A stretch of DNA of 64,000 nucleotides from Chitinophaga fulva (GTDB taxonomy: Bacteria; Bacteroidota; Bacteroidia; Chitinophagales; Chitinophagaceae): contig NZ_JABBGC010000003.1 of the NCBI RefSeq assembly GCF_012927205.1, positions 1,054,001-1,118,000 on the forward strand. The letters run 5' to 3'. Below the pieces are notes generated by a model. The model was not told where the DNA came from, made no database searches, and saw nothing but the letters and a program-made list of their open reading frames with translations. A program made the position numbers and the translations under genes. Numbering within the stretch: position 1 is the first letter of the stretch; each line of letters begins with the position of its first letter. Positions 8,813 to 17,818 of the stretch are shown piece by piece.

Positions 8813-9595
8813 TTATTGGCCTTTAAAATCGGGGGCCCTTTTCTCCATAAATGCCTGCATACCTTCTTTCTGGTCAGCGGAAGCGAAGAGCAGGTAGAAA
8901 TTTTTTCTTTCGAAGTGCAGGCCTTCATCGAGGGTGGTATCAAAAGCTTTGAGGACAGCCTCTTTGGCCATTTTTACCGCCAGCGGAGCCATAGAAGCCA
9001 CTTCACCGGCCAGTTTGATCGCCTCCTGCAGGAACAGCTCTACTGGTACCACGCGGTTGATCAGGCCAGCCTGTTGTGCCTCCTGCGCCGTAATGAAGCG
9101 GCCGGTGAGCACCATTTCCATGGCCAGGGCCTTCCCTACTGCGCGGGTCAGTCGCTGGGTACCGCCGGCGCCGGGCATGACGCCCAGTTTAATTTCCGGT
9201 TGACCGAAGCGGGCAGTCTCGCTGGCAACGATCATATCACAGAGCATCATCAGTTCGCAGCCACCGCCCAGGGCGAAGCCGCTTACCGCCGCGATAATGG
9301 GCTTTTTTGTTCTTTTGATGGTATCCCAGGTGCTGAACTGGTCTGTATTAAACATGTCGATAGCCGATTTTTCCGCCATCTGTTTGATATCAGCGCCTGC
9401 CGCGAAAGCCTTTTCATTGCCACTGAGAACGATAGCACGCACCTGTTCATCCGCATCGAGGAGTTTCAGGGCATCGCGCAGTTCCCCCATCAGTTGAAGG
9501 TTCAGGGCATTCAGTTCTTTAGGTCTGTTTAACTGGATGTGGGCCACATAGGGCGCCACTTGCTGGTGTATGATAATAAATTCCGGTTGCATCAC
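8813..9595 (-). CDS. Enoyl-CoA hydratase / crotonase family
   Basis: A 260-residue crotonase-fold enzyme, the normal family length. The oxyanion-hole segments are AAGADIK (66-71) and ALGGGCE (109-114). Both acid/base glutamates of true enoyl-CoA hydratases are present with the expected 20-residue spacing: Glu114 (GGCELMM) and Glu134 (GQPEIKLG). PGAGGTQRL follows. It should hydrate trans-2-enoyl-CoA to 3-hydroxyacyl-CoA in fatty-acid or amino-acid breakdown. No other beta-oxidation gene is adjacent, so the physiological substrate is open. Confidence 0.92.
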   Translation of the reverse strand: MMQPEFIIIHQQVAPYVAHIQLNRPKELNALNLQLMGELRDALKLLDADEQVRAIVLSGNEKAFAAGADIKQMAEKSAIDMFNTDQFSTWDTIKRTKKPIIAAVSGFALGGGCELMMLCDMIVASETARFGQPEIKLGVMPGAGGTQRLTRAVGKALAMEMVLTGRFITAQEAQQAGLINRVVPVELFLQEAIKLAGEVASMAPLAVKMAKEAVLKAFDTTLDEGLHFERKNFYLLFASADQKEGMQAFMEKRAPDFKGQ

Positions 9596-9640
9596 TCAAT
9601 TTAAAGAAAAAAGATAATATTTTATCTTTTCCGGCTGTTA

Positions 9641-10543
9641 TCAATAGGCGGCCAGTACCCCAAATATCGCGAACACAAATAAGATCACCACAATAGAAAA
9701 ATATCCGCAGCACAGCAGTGTTGCTTTCACCAGGGATTTCCAGAAAGACTGTTGATAGGTATCTTTCAGCGCCAAAACGAAATACAAAAATGCGCCCCAA
9801 TAGGCCAGCTCCAGCGGCAGACCATCATGGATAAAATAGCGTAGCACCAGTCCCACAAAGAGGATGATAAAGAGGAAAGAATGGAGATGAATCGTAAAAA
9901 TGGCGTGATCAGTGAACAGCAGGTTGCGTTTGCGGTGTGTCCATTTCACCATCAGTGCAAATAGCGGCATGAGGACAAACATCATTTTAGGGAGGTTATG
10001 GGTAAACATTTCCTTGATGACTTCCTTACCACTTTGTTTGTTTTCCCTCATTTTCGCGAGACGGCGTTCTATACGGTCTTCCAGTCCCGTGTTCCGTTGA
10101 CTGGCTGGTTTGGCTGCCTGTGCGGCGTCATATTCCGCTACACTTTTATAATCTGAGCCTATATCGCCCATCTCCACGTCTGCCAGCTCTGTTTCAATGC
10201 CCGGCTTGGCATTATGTTCTCTATGGCTATTTGCCAGGGCCAGGAAAAAGAAGAAAAAGACGGCCGATATGAATACGTATAGTTTAATTGGATTCACATA
10301 ACGCATCCTTCTGCCGGCCCAGTATTCTTTTGTCAGCAGGCCTGGCCGCACCGTCAGGTACTTAAGCGTTGCCAGCAATTTGGAATCATAGTGAGCGATA
10401 TCCGCCACCACATGACCAACAAGGTGGCCGAAGCTTTCGTGTTGCACCGTATTTTCCTGTCCGCAGTGAGGGCAATAACGTTCCGGGACTTCGGTGTTAC
10501 AGTTGAGACAGTTTTTCTCAGAGCGTAAGTGTTGTGATTTCAC
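9641..10543 (-). CDS. DUF3667 zinc-ribbon membrane protein, copy A
   Basis: About 300 residues: an N-terminal zinc ribbon (CLNC...CPHC), the conserved FGHLVGHVVADIAHYDSK segment, RPGLLTKEYWAGRR, then hydrophobic stretches near the middle and C-terminus that predict at least three membrane spans. Function is unknown. I placed the start at the GTG at 10543: the neighbouring paralog starts at a GTG in the same context (TCGCGTGAAA), and the longer frame would overlap that paralog and encodes non-homologous sequence. It lies 49 bases downstream of copy B, probably in one transcript. Confidence 0.85.
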   Translation of the reverse strand: MKSQHLRSEKNCLNCNTEVPERYCPHCGQENTVQHESFGHLVGHVVADIAHYDSKLLATLKYLTVRPGLLTKEYWAGRRMRYVNPIKLYVFISAVFFFFFLALANSHREHNAKPGIETELADVEMGDIGSDYKSVAEYDAAQAAKPASQRNTGLEDRIERRLAKMRENKQSGKEVIKEMFTHNLPKMMFVLMPLFALMVKWTHRKRNLLFTDHAIFTIHLHSFLFIILFVGLVLRYFIHDGLPLELAYWGAFLYFVLALKDTYQQSFWKSLVKATLLCCGYFSIVVILFVFAIFGVLAAY

Positions 10544-10592
10544 GCGATGTAGATAGTTGTGTTTAATCAGATACAGGTCATGCAGGGTGTCA

Positions 10593-11549
10593 TCAGACTG
10601 ACAGCACCGCGAATATAAATACCATGAACACCATCGCCGCAATAAACATGTAACCAGCGAAAAGCAGGCTCCCCTTGATAAGCGATTTCCAGAAAGATTG
10701 CTGATAAGCATTTCTCAACGCCAGTACCAGGTAGAAGAATCCGCCCCAATAGGCCAGGTTCAGTGGCAGGTCATCATGAACAAAATAACGGAGCACCAGT
10801 CCTACAAAAAGGATGATAAATAAAAACGAGTGGATATGAATGGTGAAAATGGCATGGTCCACATACACCAGTTTACGTTTGCGATGGCTCCATTTCACCA
10901 TTAACGCAAACAATGGCATCAGGAGGAACATGATTTTGGGCAGGTTATGGGAGAACATTTCCATTATCGCCTGATCTGCGGTTTTGCCTTCTTCCTTTAA
11001 TCCTGCGATACGGCGCTGCCAGCGGTACTCTATACCTGTCAGCCGTTTCCCCGGAGGGAGGGCTGCCTGTAACGAGTCAAATTCCGCCGCGCTACCATAA
11101 TTGGTGTCCATTGCACTCAGGTCTATCACGTCGTCCTTTTTCTGGTGAGCAGTATCCTCCTTATCCACAGCTTTCTCCTCGAGTGTAATTTTCTCATTGT
11201 GTGCAGTTTTTTTCTTGTCTGCGTGCCCTGGTGTATGGGTGAGAATTGTAAAGAACAGGAAAAATACGAAGGAGATGAATACGTACAGTTGGATCGGATT
11301 GACATACCGTACCCTTCTGCCGGCCCAATATTCTTTTGTGAGAAATGCCGGGCGGATGACCAGGTATTTGATGGTTGTCAGGAACCGGGAATCGTAGTGG
11401 ACGATATCTGCCACGACATGCCCTGCCAGGTGGCCAAAACTTTCATGTTGTACCGTATTTTCCTGTCCACAGTGAGAGCAAAAACGTTCCTGGACCTCCG
11501 TGCCGCAGTTGAGGCAGGTTTTATCTGCCCGTAAAGGTTGTGTTTTCAC
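10593..11549 (-). CDS. DUF3667 zinc-ribbon membrane protein, copy B
   Basis: A 318-residue paralog of the downstream gene. The zinc ribbon (CLNC...CSHC), FGHLAGHVVADIVHYDSR, RPAFLTKEYWAGRR and the C-terminal membrane spans are all conserved, whereas the charged middle (residues 95-160, with a Lys/Asp-rich run) differs. The start is a GTG. The two genes look like a local duplication. The family is widespread in Bacteroidota and has no established function; a membrane protein with a cytoplasmic zinc ribbon is all the sequence supports. Confidence 0.88.
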   Translation of the reverse strand: MKTQPLRADKTCLNCGTEVQERFCSHCGQENTVQHESFGHLAGHVVADIVHYDSRFLTTIKYLVIRPAFLTKEYWAGRRVRYVNPIQLYVFISFVFFLFFTILTHTPGHADKKKTAHNEKITLEEKAVDKEDTAHQKKDDVIDLSAMDTNYGSAAEFDSLQAALPPGKRLTGIEYRWQRRIAGLKEEGKTADQAIMEMFSHNLPKIMFLLMPLFALMVKWSHRKRKLVYVDHAIFTIHIHSFLFIILFVGLVLRYFVHDDLPLNLAYWGGFFYLVLALRNAYQQSFWKSLIKGSLLFAGYMFIAAMVFMVFIFAVLSV

Positions 11550-11648
11550 GCGATTTAGATGGTTGTAATATGAAATCGGGGAACAAGATAACCAATAATC
11601 GTCATGTATCTTATGCGGCTAAAAAATTTTAATATGAAAATTGCGTTT

Positions 11649-11656
11649 TACATTTG
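11649..11656 (+). promoter_or_regulatory. Probable -7 promoter box for the YD-repeat gene
   Basis: TACATTTG fits TAnnTTTG and lies 40 bases before the ATG at 11696. The -33 element is not clear. Confidence 0.45.
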
Positions 11657-11695
11657 TCGTAATTGTCACCATCAAAAATCTGCGATCATACCTAC

Positions 11696-12544
11696 ATGAA
11701 GAAGACGATCCTATTGGCATTGGGAATGCTGGCCATGGGCAGCAAGGCTTACACACAGTTTTATTTTCAGGATATCTATAATACCCAGCAGACCGTAGCT
11801 ACTATGGCTCTGCTGAAGGAGAACAAAGTGCAGCTCCAGCGGGTGATGACGCTAGACGCCAATATGGAGATCGACCGGGATTTCCGCTGTGAGCGCAGTC
11901 TGAGCCCTACCTATCACCAGATGAAGTCGCAGACACAGTCCACCGCCACCGGCTATTCCGCCCTTACCTCTACTTTTTCCACCAAGGGACAGTTGACCAA
12001 GACCGTGGACAGCTCCGCCGCCAGTATCACCACCACCTTGTACCGTTACGATACCCAGGGTAAACTGCAGTTTGTCAGCAGCAGCTCCGTTGCGCGGGAA
12101 AGCAAAATCCGTTTCGATGAGACCCGCAGCTACAGCTATGACAGCACCGGGTACCTGCAGCAGATGGTCCAGAAAAAAAGCAACAGCACCGATTCCGCAT
12201 TGGTGACCTTTAAGACCGATAGTGCCGGTCATGTTACCGAAGAGCTGGAGCAGCGCAAAGGCACACCCGCCAAACGTACGTATTACAACTACGACAAAAG
12301 CGGGCAGTTGACCGATGTATACCGCTATCAGCCTGCGAAGAAACGTATGCTGCCCGACTATATCTTTGAATACAATACACAGGGACAGGTGACGAAGATG
12401 ACTACCGTCAATGCACAAACGTCGTCTTACACCATCTGGCAATATGAGTACCAGGGCAATGGGCTCCCATCCAAAGAAACCTGCTATGGCAAAGGGAAAG
12501 AGCTGCTGGGCATGGTAAAATACAGCTATGAGCTGAACCCGTAG
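11696..12544 (+). CDS. Secreted YD-repeat-like protein
   Basis: A 282-residue protein with a cleavable signal (MKKTILLALGMLAMGSKAYTQ). The mature part has repeated short units of the YD/Rhs type, such as YRYDTQGKL, YSYDSTGYL, YNYDKSGQL and FEYNTQGQV, spaced 25-40 residues apart, which build a beta-rich shell-like surface in Rhs proteins. It is far too short for an Rhs toxin and carries no toxin domain, so it is better seen as a small periplasmic or surface protein. I chose the ATG at 11696 because the longer frame adds residues ahead of a good signal peptide. Confidence 0.75.
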   Translation: MKKTILLALGMLAMGSKAYTQFYFQDIYNTQQTVATMALLKENKVQLQRVMTLDANMEIDRDFRCERSLSPTYHQMKSQTQSTATGYSALTSTFSTKGQLTKTVDSSAASITTTLYRYDTQGKLQFVSSSSVARESKIRFDETRSYSYDSTGYLQQMVQKKSNSTDSALVTFKTDSAGHVTEELEQRKGTPAKRTYYNYDKSGQLTDVYRYQPAKKRMLPDYIFEYNTQGQVTKMTTVNAQTSSYTIWQYEYQGNGLPSKETCYGKGKELLGMVKYSYELNP

Positions 12545-12599
12545 TTACAGTTAAATTTTCTGGAATGCATAAATTCTTTCAGCTCAGCGCTAAAAAAAT

Positions 12600-12629
12600 T
12601 TTGCAGCTTGAAAAAGATTACTATCTTTG
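12600..12629 (+). promoter_or_regulatory. Promoter of the tRNA-Gly/tRNA-Leu unit
   Basis: A -33 TTTG (12600-12603) and a -7 TATCTTTG (12622-12629) are separated by 18 bp. This is the strongest match to the Bacteroidota consensus in the window. The start should fall near 12636, about 50 bases before the first tRNA. Confidence 0.7.
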
Positions 12630-12689
12630 CAGTCCCAACGAAAAAAGCCATTGCTAAAGCGTTGAAAAAGTTCTTATATTAGACAACCT

Positions 12690-12765
<76 letters not shown>

Positions 12766-12781
12766 GGTTTTACACCTTGAT

Positions 12782-12867
12782 ACCCTGGTGGTGGAATTGG
12801 TAGACACGCGGGACTTAAAATCCCGTTCGCAGCAATGCGAGTGTGGGTTCAACTCCCATCTGGGGTA
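12782..12867 (+). tRNA. tRNA-Leu (anticodon TAA)
   Basis: A class II tRNA with acceptor ACCCTGG / CTGGGGT (two wobble pairs), D loop AATTGGTAGACACGC, anticodon loop CTTAAAA, a long variable arm (TTCGCAGCAATGCGA) and T arm GTGGGTTCAACTCCCAT. CCA is not fully encoded. A broken integrase gene begins 142 bases downstream, so the 3' end has probably served as an attachment site. Confidence 0.96.
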
Positions 12868-13008
12868 CACAATCAATCAATGGAGAGCTGCGCTGGCGCG
12901 GGCTCTCCATTTTCTTTTTCAGCCAGTGCTGAAGAAAAACAAATTTCTGCCAAATTTTCTGCCAAGCATACGCCCCCAAAACTTACTGATTTGAGACAAA
13001 AAATCAGA

Positions 13009-13388
13009 ATGCGTATGTCGAAAAAGTTAACCCAAACAGAAACATTACCTTATACTTACCCTGAACTTTACCGCGGCCCCAAAGAATGGTATGTTCATTT
13101 TCATTACAGAAATCCTGAAACAGGCGAGATGGAGCGTTTTAAAGATAGCTGGGGACTGAATAAAAAAAGAACCTCCACAGGCGTGAACAAATTGCAGCCG
13201 ATTTAATCTCTGTTATAGCTGATGAGTTAAAAAAGGGTTTCAATCCTTTTGAATCTACCCAAGTGGAATCCGTGGCAATTACCTCCCTACCTCAGCACCC
13301 TAGCATGGCCATACCCGGAGCGTATATAAGAAGTAGTGGGCGAAAAAAAGGCACCGCTCTTGCGATGCCTTTAATCTTATTTAATTAA
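13009..13388 (+). pseudogene. Frameshifted N-terminal fragment of a tyrosine recombinase (integrase)
   Basis: The first part (PKEWYVHFHYRNPETGEME) matches the N-terminal start of Bacteroidota phage/ICE-type integrases, which open with a wYVyFsYRNP(a/e)TGkmerF segment. At an A7 run (13162-13168) the frame breaks; adding one A restores NKKNLHRREQIAADLI and ELKKGFNPFE, again typical of the family. Recognisable sequence stops near 13260, and the catalytic domain (R..HxxR..Y) is absent. What remains of the frame runs through a hairpin to a stop at 13388. It is a remnant of an element that entered at tRNA-Leu. Confidence 0.75.
13347..13372 (+). terminator. Hairpin with terminator character
   Basis: The stem AAAGGCA-C-CGC / GCG-A-TGCCTTT has one C-A mismatch and a TCTT loop. 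Its core is nearly identical to the perfect hairpin at 23786-23833. It lies at the end of the integrase remnant. Bases 13389-13494 show nothing else. Confidence 0.5.
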
Positions 13389-13494
13389 AAACGGAATGTC
13401 AAAATAATCTTGTACTGTCTAACCCTACAGGCCTGGCAATCTCTCCGCATTCCTGCTACTATCTTCGTGCCTGAGTTTTATTGAGTGATTTCTC

Positions 13495-14625
13495 TTACCT
13501 TTTATATACGCCAACTTCTGCCAATGCGGAGAAGTTAGAATTCTTGTGATCGGATTTCACAATGACCCGGAAATACTGGAAAGTAACGGCTTCCGTCAGT
13601 TCCACGTATTGCTTGTCGGCAATTGGCGCCAGGGTAAATGCACCCAGCGGGATCCAGTTGTTGTTGTCCGTACTTACCTCTATTTCGATCAGTTTTATAG
13701 GACCATCCAGCGGGCTGCGTTGTACAAATGTGAAGCCGTATGCAGAATTGGTGGCTCCCATATTAACAGTAATGGTATGCGGATAGGTCAGCCCTGCTGC
13801 TTTTGACATTTGCCATACTGTGGCAACGTTGTTATCTATGGCATTCCCGGGCCCGCGATTGGACGATTCGTCATAGTCAGAGGCAGTAGCCGTCCAGCCG
13901 GTCTTCGCGTATTCCTGGGGCGGCCCTTTCACCTTTACTGTTTCGTAGGCGGAATAAAAGGTATCAATGGCGGTGCTATCCGGCATATACAAGGTGGCAT
14001 ATTCAAATGTGCCATGCGCATTAAAATCATAATTGTCAAGCATGGTGGTGGCAGAATCGACAGGCACAGTTACATTACGTACGGTGCCGGCGGCATCCGT
14101 GTACTTTACCCTGGTGGCAGTTACATGCATATCAGCGCTGCCCCAGGTAATGGATACCCTGCCATTGGAGAAAAGGGCACTTTTAACCGGCCTTGCCAGC
14201 AGGGAACTAATGTACCGCTCACCATACACCTGTCCTGTAGTGCTGACCCTCACAGATCTGTTGCCCTGATCGTCATACGCATAGATATCGAATGAATAGG
14301 CGCCTTCCCGCATATCCGGCAGTATCACTTTCACGGTATCTATTTCATGTACTCTTTTTATGGCCATTTCGAGGGAATCGCTTTTGTTATTCCAGTAGAT
14401 CCGCACTTTGTTTACCTGCGGGTCAGCAATAATCCAGGAGAGCATGATCCGGTTCTTTCCCGGGAAGACCTTTATGGAATCGACGGCGCCGGCATAATGT
14501 ATCTCTCCGTTCTCTATGAATGGACGATAGGTAGCATCCATTTTGCTGCAGGCCGCCAGGATGCAACATATTGTAACAGCCAGGCACAAATAAAAGCAGC
14601 TTGTTTTATATACGCGGAATTTCAT
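13495..14625 (-). CDS. Surface lipoprotein, DUF4998 plus F5/8 type C (discoidin) domain
   Basis: A 376-residue lipoprotein with signal and lipobox ILAAC (Cys26). The N-terminal half resembles DUF4998 (a fibronectin-like KVFPGKNRIMLSW... start and ADPQVNKVRIYWN), and the C-terminal 150 residues form a discoidin-like carbohydrate-binding module (ATASDYDESSN, GNAIDNNVATVW, FTFVQRSP, YFRVIVKS). It is the last gene of the SusCD operon, 46 bases from the gene before, and most likely helps capture glycan at the cell surface. The substrate cannot be read from sequence. Confidence 0.82.
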   Translation of the reverse strand: MKFRVYKTSCFYLCLAVTICCILAACSKMDATYRPFIENGEIHYAGAVDSIKVFPGKNRIMLSWIIADPQVNKVRIYWNNKSDSLEMAIKRVHEIDTVKVILPDMREGAYSFDIYAYDDQGNRSVRVSTTGQVYGERYISSLLARPVKSALFSNGRVSITWGSADMHVTATRVKYTDAAGTVRNVTVPVDSATTMLDNYDFNAHGTFEYATLYMPDSTAIDTFYSAYETVKVKGPPQEYAKTGWTATASDYDESSNRGPGNAIDNNVATVWQMSKAAGLTYPHTITVNMGATNSAYGFTFVQRSPLDGPIKLIEIEVSTDNNNWIPLGAFTLAPIADKQYVELTEAVTFQYFRVIVKSDHKNSNFSALAEVGVYKR

Positions 14626-14671
14626 GTTGTTCTGTTTATGATCAGATATTCAAGTATATGCGTTTGCGTTA

Positions 14672-15856
14672 TCACTGTGGATTTCCCCAGAAAGTGAGCT
14701 CCGCGATGTACATATGGTCCAGGGCGCCCCAGACTTTCAGCGTTTTGAAGCGTAGGTACCGCACCGGCGGAATGTCTGGCGGGAAATCAAAGTCTTCTCC
14801 TTCAACGGTGGCAAACTGTTTATCTTCTGTGGTTACAGTGCCGTCTGGCGCATTGGAAGGTTTGATGGACTCACAGCGCATCAGCAGTGTCCAGCCGTCC
14901 CAGCTGCCGTTGGCAGCAGGGTTATTGCAGCCCCATATCTCGTATATCTTCGGATCGCCGCCGGTATAAGGACCGTCAGTACCACCATCCCGGTGATGCA
15001 GCTTTAAACGGCTCAGTGTGGCTGTTACGCCCATATCAAAAGTGAACCATTGTGGAAGTCCGGACCCGGGCTTTGTATGAAATATGCGGTCGCCACTCTT
15101 ACCCAATTTGTCGTCCCAGAGGTTAGGTATCTTGCCCATATGTGCCTGGTAAGTATCAGTTGGCAGGTCTACTTCCCTGAACTTCGATTTTTCGAGCTTT
15201 TGCTCAAAGAGGGGCGTCAGCTCCGCATACAGGGTATCGGAATGATTATTCCAGCGGTCCCTTACGAATGCGGCGAATTTTCTTTTCTGCGTATTGAAGC
15301 CCCTGGCAGCGAACACGCCCTCTTTTCTTTTCGTGTAGTAGGTTTCTGCTGGTATGAGATCGCCCGTAGCGTCCTCGGTCAGCACACAGATCGCCAGGTC
15401 AGCTTCGGCGTTATTTACAAAACGGACCCTGGCGCCCCCAAACGTGGCGCCTATGGACAGCGATCTGAAAGTCTCTTTTACAGGTGGTGTAAGCGGCTTT
15501 ACCTGCACCGCAACAGGAGCGGACACTTTCTCGCCCCGACTAACGGCATACAGATTAACAGTATAGCTGGCGGTATCCGGGAACCCGTCAACACTGAGGC
15601 TGTTCAGGTAATAGGATACCTTTACTTCCCTTTCCACACCGGAACGGATGGTATAAACAGCTTTTACGTATAACAGGTCATTGTCCTTCGGCCGCATATA
15701 GCTGATCTTTGCGCCTCCCGGAGTACTTTCCACAACCACGTTGCTTACCGGCGCCGGCGCCTGGTCATTGTTGAGAGGGCTCATTTTGTCTTCCTTACAG
15801 CTATTACAGTACAACAGCCATATGGAGATAATAGAGAGCAAGATATGTTTGTTCAT
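14672..15856 (-). CDS. Surface lipoprotein with DUF4959/DUF5126/DUF5000 architecture
   Basis: A 394-residue lipoprotein (signal LLSIISIWLLYCNSC, Cys20). The order fits the SusCD-associated family: an N-terminal DUF4959 fibronectin-like part (PVSNVVVESTPGGAKISY), a middle DUF5126-like part (RSLSIGATFGGARVRFVN) and a C-terminal DUF5000 discoidin-like part (LWDDKLGKSGDRIFHT, WFTFDMG, LSRLKLHHR, EIWGC, YLRFKTLKVWGA, YIAELTFWG). Such proteins follow SusD in many loci and are taken as glycan-binding. It is 33 bases downstream of susD. Confidence 0.85.
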   Translation of the reverse strand: MNKHILLSIISIWLLYCNSCKEDKMSPLNNDQAPAPVSNVVVESTPGGAKISYMRPKDNDLLYVKAVYTIRSGVEREVKVSYYLNSLSVDGFPDTASYTVNLYAVSRGEKVSAPVAVQVKPLTPPVKETFRSLSIGATFGGARVRFVNNAEADLAICVLTEDATGDLIPAETYYTKRKEGVFAARGFNTQKRKFAAFVRDRWNNHSDTLYAELTPLFEQKLEKSKFREVDLPTDTYQAHMGKIPNLWDDKLGKSGDRIFHTKPGSGLPQWFTFDMGVTATLSRLKLHHRDGGTDGPYTGGDPKIYEIWGCNNPAANGSWDGWTLLMRCESIKPSNAPDGTVTTEDKQFATVEGEDFDFPPDIPPVRYLRFKTLKVWGALDHMYIAELTFWGNPQ

Positions 15857-15889
15857 GAGTAATGCGTTTTGAAATGATTATGGGGGTTA

Positions 15890-17788
15890 TCACCAACCTG
15901 GGTTCTGGTTCATTTTTTTATTGCTCATCAGTTCGGATTCCGGCAGTGGCCACAGGTAGTCGCGCGTAGTGAATGTCTGGTTAAAGATCACTTTCTCCCT
16001 GTAATAGGCCGCCGCATCTTCCTGCGCCACATCCCAGCCGCTGACAGGCTTATTCTGTTCTTCCACGGCCTTCTTCCACCTGCGGAGGTCCCAGAAGCGT
16101 TGCCCTTCAAAAGCAAGTTCTATCTGGCGTTCCCGCTGTATGATATCCCGCATGCCTTCTTTGGTGGTGAATTTGGTGGGCGTGCGGGAGTAGTTGGTCC
16201 AGGCATTTTCTACGGTAGGCAGACCGGCCCGCTCGCGGACCAGGTTCATGTATTTATACACTTCGGCACCGGGCCCCTCTGCTTCATTGAGGGCCTCCGC
16301 ATACAGCAGGTAGAGGTTAGCCAGGCGCAGGATAGGCCATGGATAGGCCTGTATGGTATACGTGGTGCCGTCTCCGATCACGTTGTTGAAGTTCACCAGT
16401 TTTTTAGGCCAGTAGCCGGTTACGGAATAGGCAGACTGGTTCTGGGCGCTGGCTGGCTGTCCTTTTTTACAGGATACGAAAAAGAGATTGGCTTTGTCGT
16501 TGAACAGGCCCTGTCCGTACCAGATGCCGCCATCAAAGCCCAGGCTGGCATAGAAGCGGGGTTCCCGGTCAAAATGCAGGGCTACTGTCTGATATCCTTC
16601 CTGGAGATCATAACGGTAGGCGCGTGTACCGGTACGCAGCTTAAAGCGCCCTGCATAGTCCCATGTCTTATCTTCCGTGATAGGCACCCCGTGATTGCTG
16701 TAGAACATTTCTGCTATCTTGAGCGTGGGCGCAATATTACCGCTGAGGGAGCCGTTACCGACTCTGACAGGGTCCAGGCCGCGGGGTGTTGCGCCGGCCT
16801 GCATACTGGACACCAAACTGTTTGTATTGCCCCATATGATCTCTGCATTCCATTTTTCACAGACCGCATTCCTGATACTCATTTCAATCCGGGTGGTATC
16901 CGATATCTTATACGGGAAGAACTGTGGATTAAAGGTGTACAGGCGGTACCCCTGTGATTCGCAGAGATCTATCGCCTCTTTACAGGCGGCGGCAGCGCGC
17001 GTCCACTTTTGAGGATCAGCACTGTTAGAAAAAAGCAGTTGCCCGTCGGGGCCTTTAAACCCTGCATGGTCCGGGTTACCGTTGAACAGGGGGCTGGCGG
17101 CCACCACCAGCACATAGGCTTTGATGGAAACGGCAATAGCTTTTGTAATGCGCCCCAGTTCAGTTGTTTCGTTCGTGATCTTGTCCGGCAGATTGAGAGC
17201 TGCTTCGCCCATGAGCTGCGCAATGTAATTCACACAGGAATCTACCGGTTCCCGTACGGGATAGACTTCATCTTCACCAGCGCTCACGGGAATATTCACT
17301 TTTACAAGCGGGATAGGTCCGTACATCTGGAACAGCCAGAAATGATAATAGGCTTTCAGAAATTTTGCCTCCGCGATCCAGCGCTGTTTCTCTTCGCTTC
17401 CCATGTCAGGCACACGGTCAATGTTCTCCAGGAAGATATTGCACTGGCGGATGCCTTCGTAGAGATTTTTGCCACCATTCTTGCCCTGCCAGTAGTTCAT
17501 ATAGGAGTTCACCACATTCTGATTGCCGCGTGCTATCTGCCAGGCATTGGAGGTATAAGTAACAGGCAGCCAGCATTCATCGCCGGCAGCGAAGGCAGGA
17601 TTACCTGCAAAATCCCCGGTGGCGGGCATATAGGAATAGCAGGTGAACAGGAACCGTTCTGCCGTGGAGCGCAAACGGAAAGCATTGTCGATAGTGGCCA
17701 CATTATCAGGCACAATATCCAGGAATTTCCTGCAGCTGCTAAATAGTGTTGAGATGATAATACATAGTATGCAGATGATCTTTTTCAT
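15890..17788 (-). CDS. RagB/SusD family nutrient-binding outer membrane lipoprotein
   Basis: A 632-residue SusD homolog. Signal peptide and lipobox are FSSC (Cys19). The N-terminal TPR-like region and the typical late block (NLYLLYAEALNEAEGP, MNLVRERAGLP, IIQRERQIELAFEGQRFWDLRRWK, LWPLPESEL) are present, ending in NQNPGW, the usual SusD C-terminus. It forms the lid of the SusCD importer for an oligomeric nutrient. susC lies 30 bases upstream in the same operon. Confidence 0.95.
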   Translation of the reverse strand: MKKIICILCIIISTLFSSCRKFLDIVPDNVATIDNAFRLRSTAERFLFTCYSYMPATGDFAGNPAFAAGDECWLPVTYTSNAWQIARGNQNVVNSYMNYWQGKNGGKNLYEGIRQCNIFLENIDRVPDMGSEEKQRWIAEAKFLKAYYHFWLFQMYGPIPLVKVNIPVSAGEDEVYPVREPVDSCVNYIAQLMGEAALNLPDKITNETTELGRITKAIAVSIKAYVLVVAASPLFNGNPDHAGFKGPDGQLLFSNSADPQKWTRAAAACKEAIDLCESQGYRLYTFNPQFFPYKISDTTRIEMSIRNAVCEKWNAEIIWGNTNSLVSSMQAGATPRGLDPVRVGNGSLSGNIAPTLKIAEMFYSNHGVPITEDKTWDYAGRFKLRTGTRAYRYDLQEGYQTVALHFDREPRFYASLGFDGGIWYGQGLFNDKANLFFVSCKKGQPASAQNQSAYSVTGYWPKKLVNFNNVIGDGTTYTIQAYPWPILRLANLYLLYAEALNEAEGPGAEVYKYMNLVRERAGLPTVENAWTNYSRTPTKFTTKEGMRDIIQRERQIELAFEGQRFWDLRRWKKAVEEQNKPVSGWDVAQEDAAAYYREKVIFNQTFTTRDYLWPLPESELMSNKKMNQNPGW

Positions 17789-17818
17789 TGTTGTTCTGTT
17801 AAGATAAAAGCTCTGGGT

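Noticed and set aside
10544..10711. N-terminal extension of DUF3667 copy A
   Set aside because: It overlaps copy B and encodes unrelated residues; GTG at 10543 matches the paralog start.
11696..12544. Rhs toxin or polymorphic toxin
   Set aside because: Only a few YD-like repeats, no Rhs core, no toxin domain and no immunity gene downstream.
12788..12994. Frame starting in tRNA-Leu
   Set aside because: It translates the tRNA; the real feature there is the RNA gene.
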